In this document: positions 8,893 through 17,754 of the stretch, piece by piece
Numbering within the stretch: position 1 is the first letter of the stretch
Layout: each line of letters opens with the position of its first letter
The notes under the pieces: model-generated
Databases searched by the model: none
Told to the model about the DNA's origin: nothing
The model's input: only the letters and a program-made list of their open reading frames with translations
Program-made: the position numbers and the translations under genes
Assembly: GCA_023666665.1 (NCBI GenBank)
Contig: JAMPBN010000001.1
Location: forward strand, 857,944 to 921,943
DNA: 64,000 nucleotides
Source of the DNA: Prevotella sp.
GTDB lineage: Bacteria > Bacteroidota > Bacteroidia > Bacteroidales > Muribaculaceae
Reading direction: 5' to 3'

Positions 8893-9849
8893 ATGCCAAA
8901 ATTTAGCAAACTTACCTGGTTGGACCTCAAAGACTATCTTTTTATAGTCTTGGGTCTTACGCTCTACTCATTTGGTTTTTCAGCGTTTATTCTGCCCCAT
9001 AAAATCGTGATGGGCGGTATGGCCGGCCTTGGCTCGGTGGTCTACTTTTTGACTTTGCGACTGCATGAGTCGGGAATGTTTCCCTTTGTGATTCCCGTGG
9101 CCGTCACAATGTATGCGGTTAACTTCCTGCTTCTGGCTATAGCGTTCCGCATTGTTGACCGCCAGTTTACCATCCGCACGCTGTTTGGTATGACGGTACT
9201 CTCGGTGGTAATCGGCATTATGCAGCCGCTATGTGCCAACCTCAATATCATGCCCGATGAAAAGGTACTCAGCATAGTGTTGGGCGCATGCATCATGGGG
9301 GTGGGTCTCGGCACTATCTTCATTCACAACGGCTCATCGGGTGGCACTGACATTATTGCCGCAATGGTCAGCAAGCGCAGCAACGTGACCATTGGCCGCA
9401 CTATGATGGCGTGTGACTTTCTGATAGTTGGCTCGGCATATTTTGTGCTTCACTATCCGCTGCCCGAAATCGTTTTCGGTATGATGACCACAGTGCTCAC
9501 GGGCTATATGTGTGACCTGGTTATCAATTCTAACCGTCAAGCTGTTGAATTTATCATCATTTCCAAGCACTGGGAGGCTATTGCCAACGCCATCAACACC
9601 GACGCCAACCGTGGCTGCACAGTACTCGACGGCATGGGGTGGTATTCCAAGCAACCGGTAAAAATGCTGATGGTAATGTGTCGCAAAATCGAGGCCGTGA
9701 CCATCCAGCGCATTGTCAAGAGCATTGACCCCGAAGCGCTTGTTACCCAGGGCAACGTGAACGGCGTTTATGGAAAAGGATTTGACAAGATGAAAGTCAA
9801 TATCAATAAGAAACCGGTAAAAATCATCAATCCCGACCACCTCGAATGA
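8893..9849 (+). CDS. YitT family membrane protein
   Basis: 318 aa. The N-terminal two thirds are membrane-spanning helices of the YitT/DUF161 type, with the family's glycine-rich re-entrant motifs (HKIVMGGMAGLGSVVYF near 37 and NGSSGGTDIIA near 150). The last 90 residues are a soluble DUF2179-type domain (VEFIIISKHWEAIANAI onward). Members are bacterial inner-membrane proteins whose transported substrate is not established. The stop overlaps the next start by 4 bases (ATGA), so the pair is translationally coupled. Confidence 0.88.
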   Translation: MPKFSKLTWLDLKDYLFIVLGLTLYSFGFSAFILPHKIVMGGMAGLGSVVYFLTLRLHESGMFPFVIPVAVTMYAVNFLLLAIAFRIVDRQFTIRTLFGMTVLSVVIGIMQPLCANLNIMPDEKVLSIVLGACIMGVGLGTIFIHNGSSGGTDIIAAMVSKRSNVTIGRTMMACDFLIVGSAYFVLHYPLPEIVFGMMTTVLTGYMCDLVINSNRQAVEFIIISKHWEAIANAINTDANRGCTVLDGMGWYSKQPVKMLMVMCRKIEAVTIQRIVKSIDPEALVTQGNVNGVYGKGFDKMKVNINKKPVKIINPDHLE

Positions 9850-11309
9850 TAGGATTTAACAACGAAAAGTACTGCAAAATTCAGTCTGAGCACATTAAGG
9901 AACGCATAGCCAAGTTCGGCAACAAACTCTACCTCGAACTCGGCGGCAAATTGTTTGACGACTTCCACGCGTCGAGAGTACTCCCCGGCTTTGAGCCGGA
10001 CAGTAAGCTGCGCATGCTCAGTCAGCTAAGCGACAAGGCTGAAATTGTCATTGTAATCTCGGCCGTAGACATTGAGAAAAACAAGATTCGCCAAGACCTC
10101 GGCATTACCTACGATATGGATGTGTTGCGCCTGCGCGATGCTTTTATCGGTCGCGGCTTTATGGTCGGCTCGGTATGTATCACCCACTATAACGGTCAGG
10201 GTTCCGCCGATGCTTTCCGCCGCAAGCTCGAACGCCTTGGAATACGAACGTATTACCACTACACCATTGAGGGCTATCCCACCAACGTCGGCCTCATTGA
10301 CTCCGACGAGGGTTTTGGTCGCAACGACTATATCGAGACTTCGCGCCCGCTGGTGATTGTCACCGCTCCCGGCCCCGGCAGCGGCAAAATGGCCGTATGC
10401 CTCAGTCAGTTATACAACGAGCACAAGCGCGGCATCGAAGCCGGCTACGCCAAGTTTGAAACTTTCCCGGTGTGGAGCCTCCCGCTCAAACACCCCGTGA
10501 ACATTGCCTACGAGGCCGCCACTGCCGACCTCAACGATGTCAATATGATTGACCCGTTTCACCTCGAAGCGTATGGCACTACCGCCATCAACTATAATCG
10601 TGATATAGAGATTTTCCCGGTACTCAATGCCCTTTTTGAGGGTATATACGGCGAAAATCCGTACAAATCGCCAACAGATATGGGCGTGAATATGGTGGGC
10701 TTCTGCATAGATGACGATGAGGTGTGTCGCGAAGCCTCCAAGCAGGAAATCATACGCCGCTACTACGACGCTCTCGACCGTATGGCTCTTGGCGACGGCA
10801 ACGAATCGGAAGTCAACAAGATAGCGTTGCTCTTCAAGCAGGCGAAAATCGACACCTCATATCGACGCACCACCGTGGCCGCCCGCGAGCGCGCCGAGCA
10901 GTCGGGTGTGGCATCTTCGGCCATTGAACTTGCCGACGGCACCATCATCACAGCCGAGACCTCCTCGCTGCTTGGCTGCAGCGCCGCGCTGATTCTCAAC
11001 GCCACCAAGCATCTTGCCGGCATTGACCATAGCGTCAAACTCATTCCGCAGGAGATGATAACCCCCATTCAGCACACCAAAACCGACTATCTGTGCAGCC
11101 AAAATCCGCGACTCCACACCGACGAAGTACTTGTGGCTCTGAGCGTTCTCTCCACCCACAATGACGACTGCCGTCGCGCCCTGGAGCAACTCCCCAAGCT
11201 GCGCGGCTGCCAGGTGCACTCCACCGTGATGCTCGGCGAGGTAGACCACAAAATCTTTAAGAAACTCGGCGTGGGACTTACCTGCGACCCCGTGCGCAAG
11301 AAAAAATAG
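9846..11309 (+). CDS. DUF1846 domain-containing protein
   Basis: 487 aa, full length for DUF1846, a family of cytoplasmic proteins with structures but no agreed reaction. The N-terminus (IGFNNEKYCKIQSEHIKERI) and the segment LYLELGGKLFDDFHASRVLPG are characteristic. A glycine-rich loop, APGPGSGKMA near residue 176, could bind phosphate. The C-terminal part holds QNPRLHTDEVLVALS and ends in basic residues. It overlaps yitT by 4 bases; no operon partner beyond that gene clarifies its role. Function remains unassigned. Confidence 0.9.
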   Translation: MIGFNNEKYCKIQSEHIKERIAKFGNKLYLELGGKLFDDFHASRVLPGFEPDSKLRMLSQLSDKAEIVIVISAVDIEKNKIRQDLGITYDMDVLRLRDAFIGRGFMVGSVCITHYNGQGSADAFRRKLERLGIRTYYHYTIEGYPTNVGLIDSDEGFGRNDYIETSRPLVIVTAPGPGSGKMAVCLSQLYNEHKRGIEAGYAKFETFPVWSLPLKHPVNIAYEAATADLNDVNMIDPFHLEAYGTTAINYNRDIEIFPVLNALFEGIYGENPYKSPTDMGVNMVGFCIDDDEVCREASKQEIIRRYYDALDRMALGDGNESEVNKIALLFKQAKIDTSYRRTTVAARERAEQSGVASSAIELADGTIITAETSSLLGCSAALILNATKHLAGIDHSVKLIPQEMITPIQHTKTDYLCSQNPRLHTDEVLVALSVLSTHNDDCRRALEQLPKLRGCQVHSTVMLGEVDHKIFKKLGVGLTCDPVRKKK

Positions 11310-11330
11310 GGAAAATCAAAAAAAATTCCG

Positions 11331-11339
11331 TATCTTTGC
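11331..11339 (+). promoter_or_regulatory. -7 promoter box for the divIC-coaX-lptC operon
   Basis: TATCTTTGC matches TAnnTTTGC and lies 20 bases before the divIC-like start codon, just after the DUF1846 stop. The six genes from 11360 to 15835 follow with gaps of 12 bases or less or with overlaps. Confidence 0.6.
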
Positions 11340-11359
11340 GGGGTTAAAGCAACCGCTCT

Positions 11360-11641
11360 ATGATTAAATGGCTTAAAAGATACGTTTCGCTGCCGCTGAT
11401 TGCCGTGTTGGCATTCGTGGTTTTCGTGTTGTTTTTCAACGAGAACTCCGTAATCAAAAGCTATGATTACGCCTCGGAGATTCGCACGCTCGAAAACCGT
11501 ATCTCCCAATGTGAGGACACCCTCCGATACTATCAGGAACTTAACCGTCGCCTCGACAGCGACCCTCGCGAACTCGAGCGCATAGTGCGTGAATACTACC
11601 ATATGCAGCGCCCCAGCGAGGACGTTTATATTTTTGACTGA
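11360..11641 (+). CDS. FtsB/DivIC-type septum formation initiator
   Basis: 93 aa, typical for this family. A short cytoplasmic N-terminus (MIKWLKRY) is followed by one transmembrane helix (residues about 10-28), a predicted coiled coil (EIRTLENRISQCEDTLRYYQELNRRL) and a conserved end (ELERIVREYYHMQRPSEDVYIF), in which the EYYHM(Q/R) motif marks Bacteroidetes DivIC-like proteins. It acts in the divisome as a bitopic scaffold linking FtsQ/FtsL-like partners. First gene of the operon. Confidence 0.88.
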   Translation: MIKWLKRYVSLPLIAVLAFVVFVLFFNENSVIKSYDYASEIRTLENRISQCEDTLRYYQELNRRLDSDPRELERIVREYYHMQRPSEDVYIFD

Positions 11642-11647
11642 CCCACT

Positions 11648-12007
11648 ATGACCAAAATCTCACCATCGCTCCTTGTTATCGGCCTCCTGATGATTGCCGC
11701 CGGAGTGCTGATGCCCATAATTGCCGGCAGCTTCATCGGCGAAACTTTCCGCTACATCTTCACCGCCGGCGCAGCTCTGACGCTGCTTGCCCGCCTCTTT
11801 CAGGCCGCCCCTCCGGCCTCTACGCCGGTGAGAATCAAGCGCCTGCTCAGACTCGAATCGTGGAGCGCCATAATCTTTTGCGTGGCAGCATTTTTTGCGT
11901 TCTATAACCGCGCCGAGATGCGCGACTGGCTCGCATTCACCCTTGCAGGAGCCGTGATTCAGATTTACTGTTCCATAGCCCTTTCTCTTGCCGTGCGCAA
12001 GAAATAG
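11648..12007 (+). CDS. Small four-helix membrane protein, unknown function
   Basis: 119 aa with four predicted transmembrane helices (about 8-28, 33-50, 71-88, 95-113) and a basic linker between helices two and three. I do not recognise a family motif. It sits 6 bases after the divIC-like gene and 2 bases before coaX, a conserved-looking position that suggests co-expression, but the context does not fix a function. Confidence 0.75.
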   Translation: MTKISPSLLVIGLLMIAAGVLMPIIAGSFIGETFRYIFTAGAALTLLARLFQAAPPASTPVRIKRLLRLESWSAIIFCVAAFFAFYNRAEMRDWLAFTLAGAVIQIYCSIALSLAVRKK

Positions 12008-12009
12008 AA

Positions 12010-12738
12010 ATGACCGTCAACGTTACTCTTGACCAAGGCAACAGCTCCACCAAAATGGTGGTTTTTGACCGCGAAAGCGGCAAGGAACTGACCTGCGCGG
12101 TTTTGCGCCAGCCCGGCGACATCAACGGACTGCTTGCCGACTATGACGTTGCGGCAGTGATTGGCTGCTCGGTGGCCGACGGCCGCGACCTCTCCCACTT
12201 GATGCGCGAAATCGGCGTTGCCAGCAAAATGGTGCTCGGCCCCGAAACCCCGGTGCCGCTGCGCAATCTCTATGCCTCGCCCGAAACCCTCGGAGCAGAC
12301 CGACTGGCCGCCGCCGTGGGAGCAGCCGCCATTCTGCCCGGCGAAAATCTCTTGGTTGCCGACATAGGCACGGCTTGCACCTTCGACGTGGTGACCGCCG
12401 CCGACGAATATCTTGGCGGCAACATTTCTCCCGGCCCGGGTATGCGCCTTCGTGCCCTCAATCACTACACCGCCCGCCTCCCCCTTGTCAGCGGCCACGC
12501 CGACTTCATTCCCGGCATCGGGCAAAATACCGTTGAGGCGCTGCGCTGCGGCGCAATGCGCGGAGTTGTTGCCGAGCTGCTCTACTACAGCGACTGGGGC
12601 AAGTCGCGCCGCATAGTCCTCTCCGGCGGCTGGGCTCCCGAAATTGCCGCGCTGCTCCCCGACTCAGTTGCCTGCACTATTGAACCGCATCTTGTTAATC
12701 AAGGCCTTAATACCATTCTCCAATATAACCAAGCATGA
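12010..12738 (+). CDS. coaX: Type III pantothenate kinase
   Basis: 242 aa. It phosphorylates pantothenate in the first step of coenzyme A synthesis. ASKHA-fold motifs are clear: DQGNSSTK (residues 8-15, phosphate 1 loop; the usual form is D-x-G-N-T), ETLGADRLAA (pantothenate-site G-x-D-R), DIGTACTFDVV (phosphate 2) and GGNISPGPGMR. This type uses a monovalent cation and is insensitive to CoA feedback. The downstream OMP gene overlaps its stop by 4 bases. Confidence 0.95.
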   Translation: MTVNVTLDQGNSSTKMVVFDRESGKELTCAVLRQPGDINGLLADYDVAAVIGCSVADGRDLSHLMREIGVASKMVLGPETPVPLRNLYASPETLGADRLAAAVGAAAILPGENLLVADIGTACTFDVVTAADEYLGGNISPGPGMRLRALNHYTARLPLVSGHADFIPGIGQNTVEALRCGAMRGVVAELLYYSDWGKSRRIVLSGGWAPEIAALLPDSVACTIEPHLVNQGLNTILQYNQA

Positions 12739-13982
12739 AACTTTTTCACAAAATATTGACCATTGCGCTGCTCGGAGCGTTGCCCGCCACTGCATTTGCT
12801 GACGAGGCCGCAGAGGCTTCGCCCTATTCAATGCTCGGCTATGGCTCGCTCAATGACAACATTTCCGCTTCGCAGCGGGCAATGGGCGGCATTGGCTACG
12901 CGCTGCGTTCCAAGCGCCAAATCAACGTCAAGAACCCCGCAAGCTATGCCGCAATCGACTCAATGACGTTCCTTTTTGACATCGGTGCCAACGTTGGATC
13001 GGTAAACTTTACGCAAACCGGAATGGACCGCTTCAGCAAGACTCTCGGCGGCCTTGACTACGTGACGCTTCAGGTGCCGATCGGCAAGTGGATGGGCGCG
13101 TCAGCCGGCTTGCTCCCATACAGCTCGCGCGGCTACACCTTTGGCATGGACATTGAGAACGGCACCGCCACTTACGACGGCAAGGGGGGCATCAGCGAGG
13201 CTTATCTCGGCTTTGCAGCCCGCCCGGTCAAGGGTCTGAGCCTTGGATTCAATATAGGCTATCTGTTTGGCAACCTGATTTCTGACGAAACCGTTACGGC
13301 CACGGGCGGTCAGATTTCAATGTATGAGCAAGTGCTGAAAGTGCGCGACTACAACCTGCAGTTCGGCTTGCAATACGGCCTGACTTTTGCTCGCGAACAC
13401 ACCGTGACCATCGGTGCCACATACACTTTGGGAAAGAAAACCCACGGCGACGGCTCCATTATAAACTACGACCTTTCGGAAGCCACTACGCGCCCCGACA
13501 CCATCGGCATTGTCAAGCTCAAAGACGGCTATTCGATGCCCTGGAGCTTGGGAGCCGGCATTTCATATCAGTGGGGCAACCGCCTGATTGTTGGTGCCGA
13601 CTTTACATATCAGCCCTGGAGCAAAGCACAATTCAACGGCATCAGCGGCTTCAACGCCACAAAATTTGCCAACCGCTACAAGGGTGCCGTAGGTGCTGAA
13701 TACACTCCCGCCACGCGCGGAAACTACTTCAAACGTATGTCTTACCGCATCGGCGCGAATTACGAACGCGACTACGTTATGGTTGGCGACAACCACGTCA
13801 AGGAATTCGGCATAAGCTGCGGCTTCGGCTTCCCGACGCCGGGACGCACCGCTGTGAACCTCGGCTTTGAGTATCGCCACCGCAACTCCTCGCCTGTGAA
13901 GACCGTTGGCGAAGACTACTATATGGTGACTCTCGGAGTTGCCATCAACGAAATTTGGTTCGTGCCCAGCAGAATACGTTGA
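12735..13982 (+). CDS. Outer-membrane beta-barrel protein, unknown substrate
   Basis: 415 aa with a signal peptide (MKLFHKILTIALLGALPATAFA). The mature start, PYSMLGYGSLNDNISASQRAMGG, is a recognisable Bacteroidetes theme found beside lptC. The rest alternates polar and apolar residues with aromatic girdles (GFEYRHRNSSPVKTVGEDYYMVTLGV at the end), as in FadL/OmpP1-like barrels. It overlaps coaX by 4 bases, and its stop shares a base with the lptC start (TGATG). A role in outer-membrane transport or LPS-linked assembly is inference from neighbours. Confidence 0.82.
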   Translation: MKLFHKILTIALLGALPATAFADEAAEASPYSMLGYGSLNDNISASQRAMGGIGYALRSKRQINVKNPASYAAIDSMTFLFDIGANVGSVNFTQTGMDRFSKTLGGLDYVTLQVPIGKWMGASAGLLPYSSRGYTFGMDIENGTATYDGKGGISEAYLGFAARPVKGLSLGFNIGYLFGNLISDETVTATGGQISMYEQVLKVRDYNLQFGLQYGLTFAREHTVTIGATYTLGKKTHGDGSIINYDLSEATTRPDTIGIVKLKDGYSMPWSLGAGISYQWGNRLIVGADFTYQPWSKAQFNGISGFNATKFANRYKGAVGAEYTPATRGNYFKRMSYRIGANYERDYVMVGDNHVKEFGISCGFGFPTPGRTAVNLGFEYRHRNSSPVKTVGEDYYMVTLGVAINEIWFVPSRIR

Positions 13983-14539
13983 TGCGTCGGCTCCCGCTGG
14001 TAATATTGGTGGTTTCGCTGCTGCTATGGAGCTGCGGCCCGACCGACACAACCGAGCGCATTGAGGTAGACAAAGACACCGTTGCCACGATGATTACCGA
14101 CTCGGTAAATTCCTTTATCAGCGACTCGGGCATTGTACGTTACCATCTCGTTGCGCCCATTTGGAAGATGTTTGACGAAGCCTCGGAACCCTACTGGTAC
14201 TTTCCGCAAGGAATCAGCCTCGAGCAATATGACGACAAGATGACACCGGCCTCCACACTCGTGAGCGACACCGCCCGCTACTTCTCGGCCAAAAAGCTCT
14301 GGAAGCTCGACGGTAACGTCAGGATGCGCAACGTTGACGGCGATAAATTTCTCACCGAGCAAATGTTTTGGGACCAGCGGACGCACAAGGTCTACTCCGA
14401 CTCGTTTATCCACATTGAGCGCGGCGGGCGAACAATCGAGGGGTATGGATTCGTTTCTAATGAACAGATAACCGCCTATACCATACGTCGCCCGGTGGGC
14501 ATTTTCCCGACCGAAGGTTTCACCACCCCAAGAGAATAA
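13982..14539 (+). CDS. lptC: LPS export system lipoprotein LptC
   Basis: 185 aa from the ATG at 13982, chosen because it begins a clean lipoprotein signal (MRRLPLVILVVSLLLWSCGP, lipobox LWSC) and forms a TGATG junction with the OMP gene; an upstream in-frame ATG at 13955 would bury the signal. The body is the LptC/OstA-like beta-jellyroll (SLEQYDDKMTPASTLVSDTARYFSAKKLWKLDGNVRMRN). LptC bridges the LptB2FG transporter to LptA in the periplasm. lptB lies apart at 48787-49524. Confidence 0.88.
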   Translation: MRRLPLVILVVSLLLWSCGPTDTTERIEVDKDTVATMITDSVNSFISDSGIVRYHLVAPIWKMFDEASEPYWYFPQGISLEQYDDKMTPASTLVSDTARYFSAKKLWKLDGNVRMRNVDGDKFLTEQMFWDQRTHKVYSDSFIHIERGGRTIEGYGFVSNEQITAYTIRRPVGIFPTEGFTTPRE

Positions 14540-14551
14540 TTAGTTTGACAA

Positions 14552-15835
14552 ATGACAGCCTGGATATTTATAATAGCCGTTTCATTGCTCCTGTCGGCAA
14601 TGTTTTCGGGAACCGAAATAGCATTTGTGTCGTCAGATAAGGTGCGAGTGGAACTCGACACCCAAAAGGGCGGCCTCGTGGCGCGGATAATCGACCGGTA
14701 TTATTCGCGGCCCGACTTCTTCATCACGTCGCTGCTTGTGGGCAATAACATCGTGCTCGTGGTCTATGGTATCGCGGCCTCCAACCTGCTTGAGGAGGAT
14801 ATTGCCCGCCGAGTTGGCGGCAATGAAATACTCACGCTGCTGGTGCAGTCGCTGATTACCACGGTGGTGATAATTTTTACCGGAGAGTTTATTCCCAAGG
14901 CGTTGTTTCGCATCAATCCGAATGCGTCGCTGCGCCTTGCTGCCATACCGATGTCGGTGTTTTACTGGGTATTGTATCCGATTTCGCTCTTCACCACGTG
15001 GCTCTCAAACGGCCTGATGCGCCTCGTGGGCATTCACCGCAACGGCAACGATGATGCCGAACTCAGCGTTGTTGACCTCAACGAGTTTATTGAGCGCACG
15101 CTCGATAACCCGGTGGAGGAACGCCCGCAGCTTGAAAACGAGGTGAAGATTTTTCATAACGCTATAGACTTTTCAACCATACATCTGCGCGACTGCATGA
15201 TTCCGCGCAATGAAATTGTGGCCGTGAATATCTCTACGACTACCCGCGAGGAGCTTTCGAAGCTCTTTACGTCGTCGGGGCGCTCAAAAATCATTGTCTA
15301 CGAGCACGATGTTGACACGATTTTGGGCTACATTCACGTGTCGGAGCTGCTGCGGCGCGATGCCGACTGGAAAGAGAGCCTCAAGCCGGTGGTGTTCGCT
15401 CCGGAGTCGCTGCTGGCCAACAAGATGATGCGCCGATTGCTGGGCGAGAAGCGCTCGGTGGCAATCGTGGTCGATGAGTTTGGCGGCACTGCGGGAATGG
15501 TGACCCTTGAAGACCTGATGGAGGAGATTCTCGGCGATATTCAGGATGAGCACGACCGCAACACCGTCACGGCCCGCAAGCTCGCCGACGGCTCGTTTGA
15601 GTTCTCGGGGCGCGTGGAAGTAGACCGTCTGCGCGAGCAGTTTGGTCTCGATATTCCCGAGAGCGACGACTATCAGACCCTTGCCGGTTATATTCTCAAC
15701 GAAACCGGGGCAATTCCCTCGAAGGGAGATGACGTGGTGCTCGGCGGATATAACTTCCACATTTCGCGCTCTACGGCAACGAAACTTGAGCTGATAACCG
15801 TGACCCCGCAGCCGGCTTCCGAAACCGGCGATTGA
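14552..15835 (+). CDS. gldE: CorC/HlyC-type CNNM-CBS membrane protein (GldE-like)
   Basis: 427 aa. An N-terminal DUF21/CNNM transmembrane domain (residues 1-190, FSGTEIAFVSSDKVRVEL, SLLVGNNIVLVVYG) is followed by a CBS pair (about 205-335, DCMIPRNEIVAVN and VVDEFGGTAGMVTLEDLMEEILGDI) and a C-terminal CorC_HlyC domain (about 345-420). This architecture is shared by divalent-cation transport-linked proteins and by GldE, associated with gliding motility and lipoprotein GldD in Bacteroidetes. The gldE name is by family resemblance only; no other gliding gene is in the window. Last gene of the operon. Confidence 0.85.
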   Translation: MTAWIFIIAVSLLLSAMFSGTEIAFVSSDKVRVELDTQKGGLVARIIDRYYSRPDFFITSLLVGNNIVLVVYGIAASNLLEEDIARRVGGNEILTLLVQSLITTVVIIFTGEFIPKALFRINPNASLRLAAIPMSVFYWVLYPISLFTTWLSNGLMRLVGIHRNGNDDAELSVVDLNEFIERTLDNPVEERPQLENEVKIFHNAIDFSTIHLRDCMIPRNEIVAVNISTTTREELSKLFTSSGRSKIIVYEHDVDTILGYIHVSELLRRDADWKESLKPVVFAPESLLANKMMRRLLGEKRSVAIVVDEFGGTAGMVTLEDLMEEILGDIQDEHDRNTVTARKLADGSFEFSGRVEVDRLREQFGLDIPESDDYQTLAGYILNETGAIPSKGDDVVLGGYNFHISRSTATKLELITVTPQPASETGD

Positions 15836-15906
15836 ACCTTTCAGTCCCGAAAAGTGTTTTGATGGTGTAATTTTAGTTTAATAACCCTCATAACAAAAAT
15901 AATACT

Positions 15907-16197
15907 ATGGACTGTAATTGCAATAAAGACAAACGTTCTTACCATTTCCATATTTGCGAAGTGGTTGAAGGTAAGGTTCAAGACGTAATGAGCTTTAACT
16001 TTGGTGGCCATCACGACCTCAAGGCCTTGGCCGACCGCGCACAGAAAGACTTCAATATGAGCGAGAAACACGCTGACCAGCTCGTGCTTGGCATGCGCCT
16101 GCTCCACCACGCTCTGAAGAAATATCCTGACAATGCTCAGTTTGCCGATTTCCTGACCAAGCTGAACGACTTCAAGCAATACCTCAAGTCGAAGTAA
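15907..16197 (+). CDS. Small conserved protein with Cys/His-rich N-terminus
   Basis: 96 aa, soluble, with an N-terminal CNCNKDKRSYHFHIC cluster that could bind metal and a helical C-terminal half. I recognise it only as a Bacteroidales-type hypothetical protein. It starts 71 bases after the gldE-like stop and ends directly at a strong hairpin terminator, so it is probably its own transcription unit. Function unknown. Confidence 0.75.
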   Translation: MDCNCNKDKRSYHFHICEVVEGKVQDVMSFNFGGHHDLKALADRAQKDFNMSEKHADQLVLGMRLLHHALKKYPDNAQFADFLTKLNDFKQYLKSK

Positions 16198-16204
16198 AAA
16201 AAAG

Positions 16205-16230
16205 GGCGGATTAAAATCCGCCTTTTTTAT
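16205..16230. terminator. Bidirectional terminator between convergent genes
   Basis: GGCGGATT (16205-16212) pairs with AATCCGCC (16215-16222), flanked by A's on the left and TTTTTT on the right, so it can stop transcription on both strands. It separates the 96-aa protein from the convergent tcdA. The GGCGGA/TCCGCC core recurs in other terminators in the window. Confidence 0.85.
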
Positions 16231-16919
16231 TTTTGTAATTTTTGGACTATTAGGGAGGCGAGCATCATACCCCAGGTTGCTGTTATGGTGACGAGTGAAC
16301 CATTAGGGCCGGAGGGGGGTGCGGGGAGAACCTCGTCGGAGAAGACGCATCTGAATTTTCGGCGAGGGAAACGGTCAAGGCGCTTGAAGCGGCTACGCAA
16401 AGCTGCGGCCAGCGGGCAGCCTTTTACCTGCCAAAATTCTTTGACTTGGATGCGCCCGGGGTCGAGTTTGCGGGCTGCTCCCATAGAGCTGAACAGCCGG
16501 GCGGTGCTTGCTGTGGCGCGGAGAATCAGTTCCGCTTTGTCGGCAACAGAGTCTATTGCGTCGACCACGAAATCGTAGCTGTTGAGGTTAAAATCGTCAG
16601 CGTTTTCGGCAGTGAATCTTTGTGCAATGGCTGTTATTTTTGCATCGGGATTTATCTCCAGAAGTCGGCGGCGCATTGCTTCGACTTTTGGTTGACCGAT
16701 AGTCAGGGAGGTTGCGGGGAGCTGGCGGTTGATGTTGCTCGGCGCTACCGTGTCCATATCAACGATAGTTAGTGAGCCTAACCCGCTGCGTATAAGCGCT
16801 TCGGCACACCAGCTACCTACGCCCCCAACGCCGAAGAGTATAACCCGCGTGCAGGCAAGACGCTCCATATATTCAGCGCCGAGGAGAAGTTCGGCGCGCT
16901 GAAAGTATTCATTGTTCAT
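16227..16919 (-). CDS. tcdA: tRNA threonylcarbamoyladenosine dehydratase (TcdA/CsdL family)
   Basis: 230 aa E1-like ThiF-fold enzyme. The nucleotide-binding loop GVGGVGSWCAEALIRSG is near residue 30, followed by the D-x-D-x-V-x-x-S-N-x-N-R-Q adenylation motif (DMDTVAPSNINRQ) and VVDAIDSVADKAEL. TcdA-specific features are SSMGAARKLDPGRIQV and the FSDEV-PAPP segment. It cyclises t6A37 to ct6A in ANN-decoding tRNAs using ATP. The start overlaps ribF by 11 bases on the same strand. Confidence 0.92.
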   Translation of the reverse strand: MNNEYFQRAELLLGAEYMERLACTRVILFGVGGVGSWCAEALIRSGLGSLTIVDMDTVAPSNINRQLPATSLTIGQPKVEAMRRRLLEINPDAKITAIAQRFTAENADDFNLNSYDFVVDAIDSVADKAELILRATASTARLFSSMGAARKLDPGRIQVKEFWQVKGCPLAAALRSRFKRLDRFPRRKFRCVFSDEVLPAPPSGPNGSLVTITATWGMMLASLIVQKLQK

Positions 16920-17754
16920 ATTTGAGGGTTTGGGTTATGTCGTTGGAAATTGCGGCTTCGAGTTCATCAAGAGAGCTGAATTTTTTTTCGTCGCGCAGGC
17001 GGGCTATGAATTCAACCGTGAGGGTCTGGCCGTACAAGTCGCCGTTGAAGTTTACAATGTGAGCTTCGATGCTGATGGGAGCGTTTTCAGCGTCGACAGT
17101 TGGTCGGCGGCCAATGTTAACGACAGCGGTGTGTTGGCCAATGCGGGCGGCGTACACTCCCGGTACGGGAATAGTCATTGATGCGGGCGGAGCAATGTTG
17201 GCGGTGGGGAAGCCTATGGTACGGCCGAGTTGCTTGCCGTGAACTACTGTGCCGGTCAGCGAATATGGGCGGCCAAGCATACGGTTGGCCATCGTAATGT
17301 TGCCGTCGGCAAGAGCTTGGCGTATGGCCGAAGAGCTGACCGAAAGGGTAGGGTACTCGCTTACGGCGAGGATTTCAACGCCGTCGACTGTTTTGCCCGC
17401 AAGCTCCCGCACGCCAAGTCGATCGGAGCCGATAGTGTTGTTGAATCCTAATAGAAACAGCGAAACGTCGAAGCGATTGCGGAGCATCGCGAGAAACCCG
17501 CGGGCGGTCATTTGCCGCAACTGATAGTCAAAGTCGAGGACTTCGGTTGAGATGCCGATAAGTCGAAGCCGTTCTTCTAATGTGCTTAATGCGGGAGGCT
17601 GCTTCTCCGGGCATATCTGCGCGAGAGGGTGGGCGCTGAATGTTATTGCCAGTGGTTCGAGTCCTCGCTTTTTAGCTTCGGCTTTCAGACGGTCGAGCAA
17701 AAAGCGGTGGCCGCGATGCACGCCGTCGAATGTTCCGATTACAGCCGCTTTCAT
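16909..17754 (-). CDS. ribF: Bifunctional riboflavin kinase / FAD synthetase
   Basis: 281 aa, slightly shorter than the usual 300-315. The N-terminal FAD synthetase domain has the nucleotidyltransferase motif GTFDGVHRGH (residues 7-16) and SVSSSAIRQAL. The C-terminal flavokinase has GRTIGFPTANI (the PTAN motif) and HIVNFNGDLYGQTLTVEFI. It makes FMN and FAD from riboflavin. It overlaps the HAD gene by 4 bases and tcdA by 11. Confidence 0.95.
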   Translation of the reverse strand: MKAAVIGTFDGVHRGHRFLLDRLKAEAKKRGLEPLAITFSAHPLAQICPEKQPPALSTLEERLRLIGISTEVLDFDYQLRQMTARGFLAMLRNRFDVSLFLLGFNNTIGSDRLGVRELAGKTVDGVEILAVSEYPTLSVSSSAIRQALADGNITMANRMLGRPYSLTGTVVHGKQLGRTIGFPTANIAPPASMTIPVPGVYAARIGQHTAVVNIGRRPTVDAENAPISIEAHIVNFNGDLYGQTLTVEFIARLRDEKKFSSLDELEAAISNDITQTLKYEQ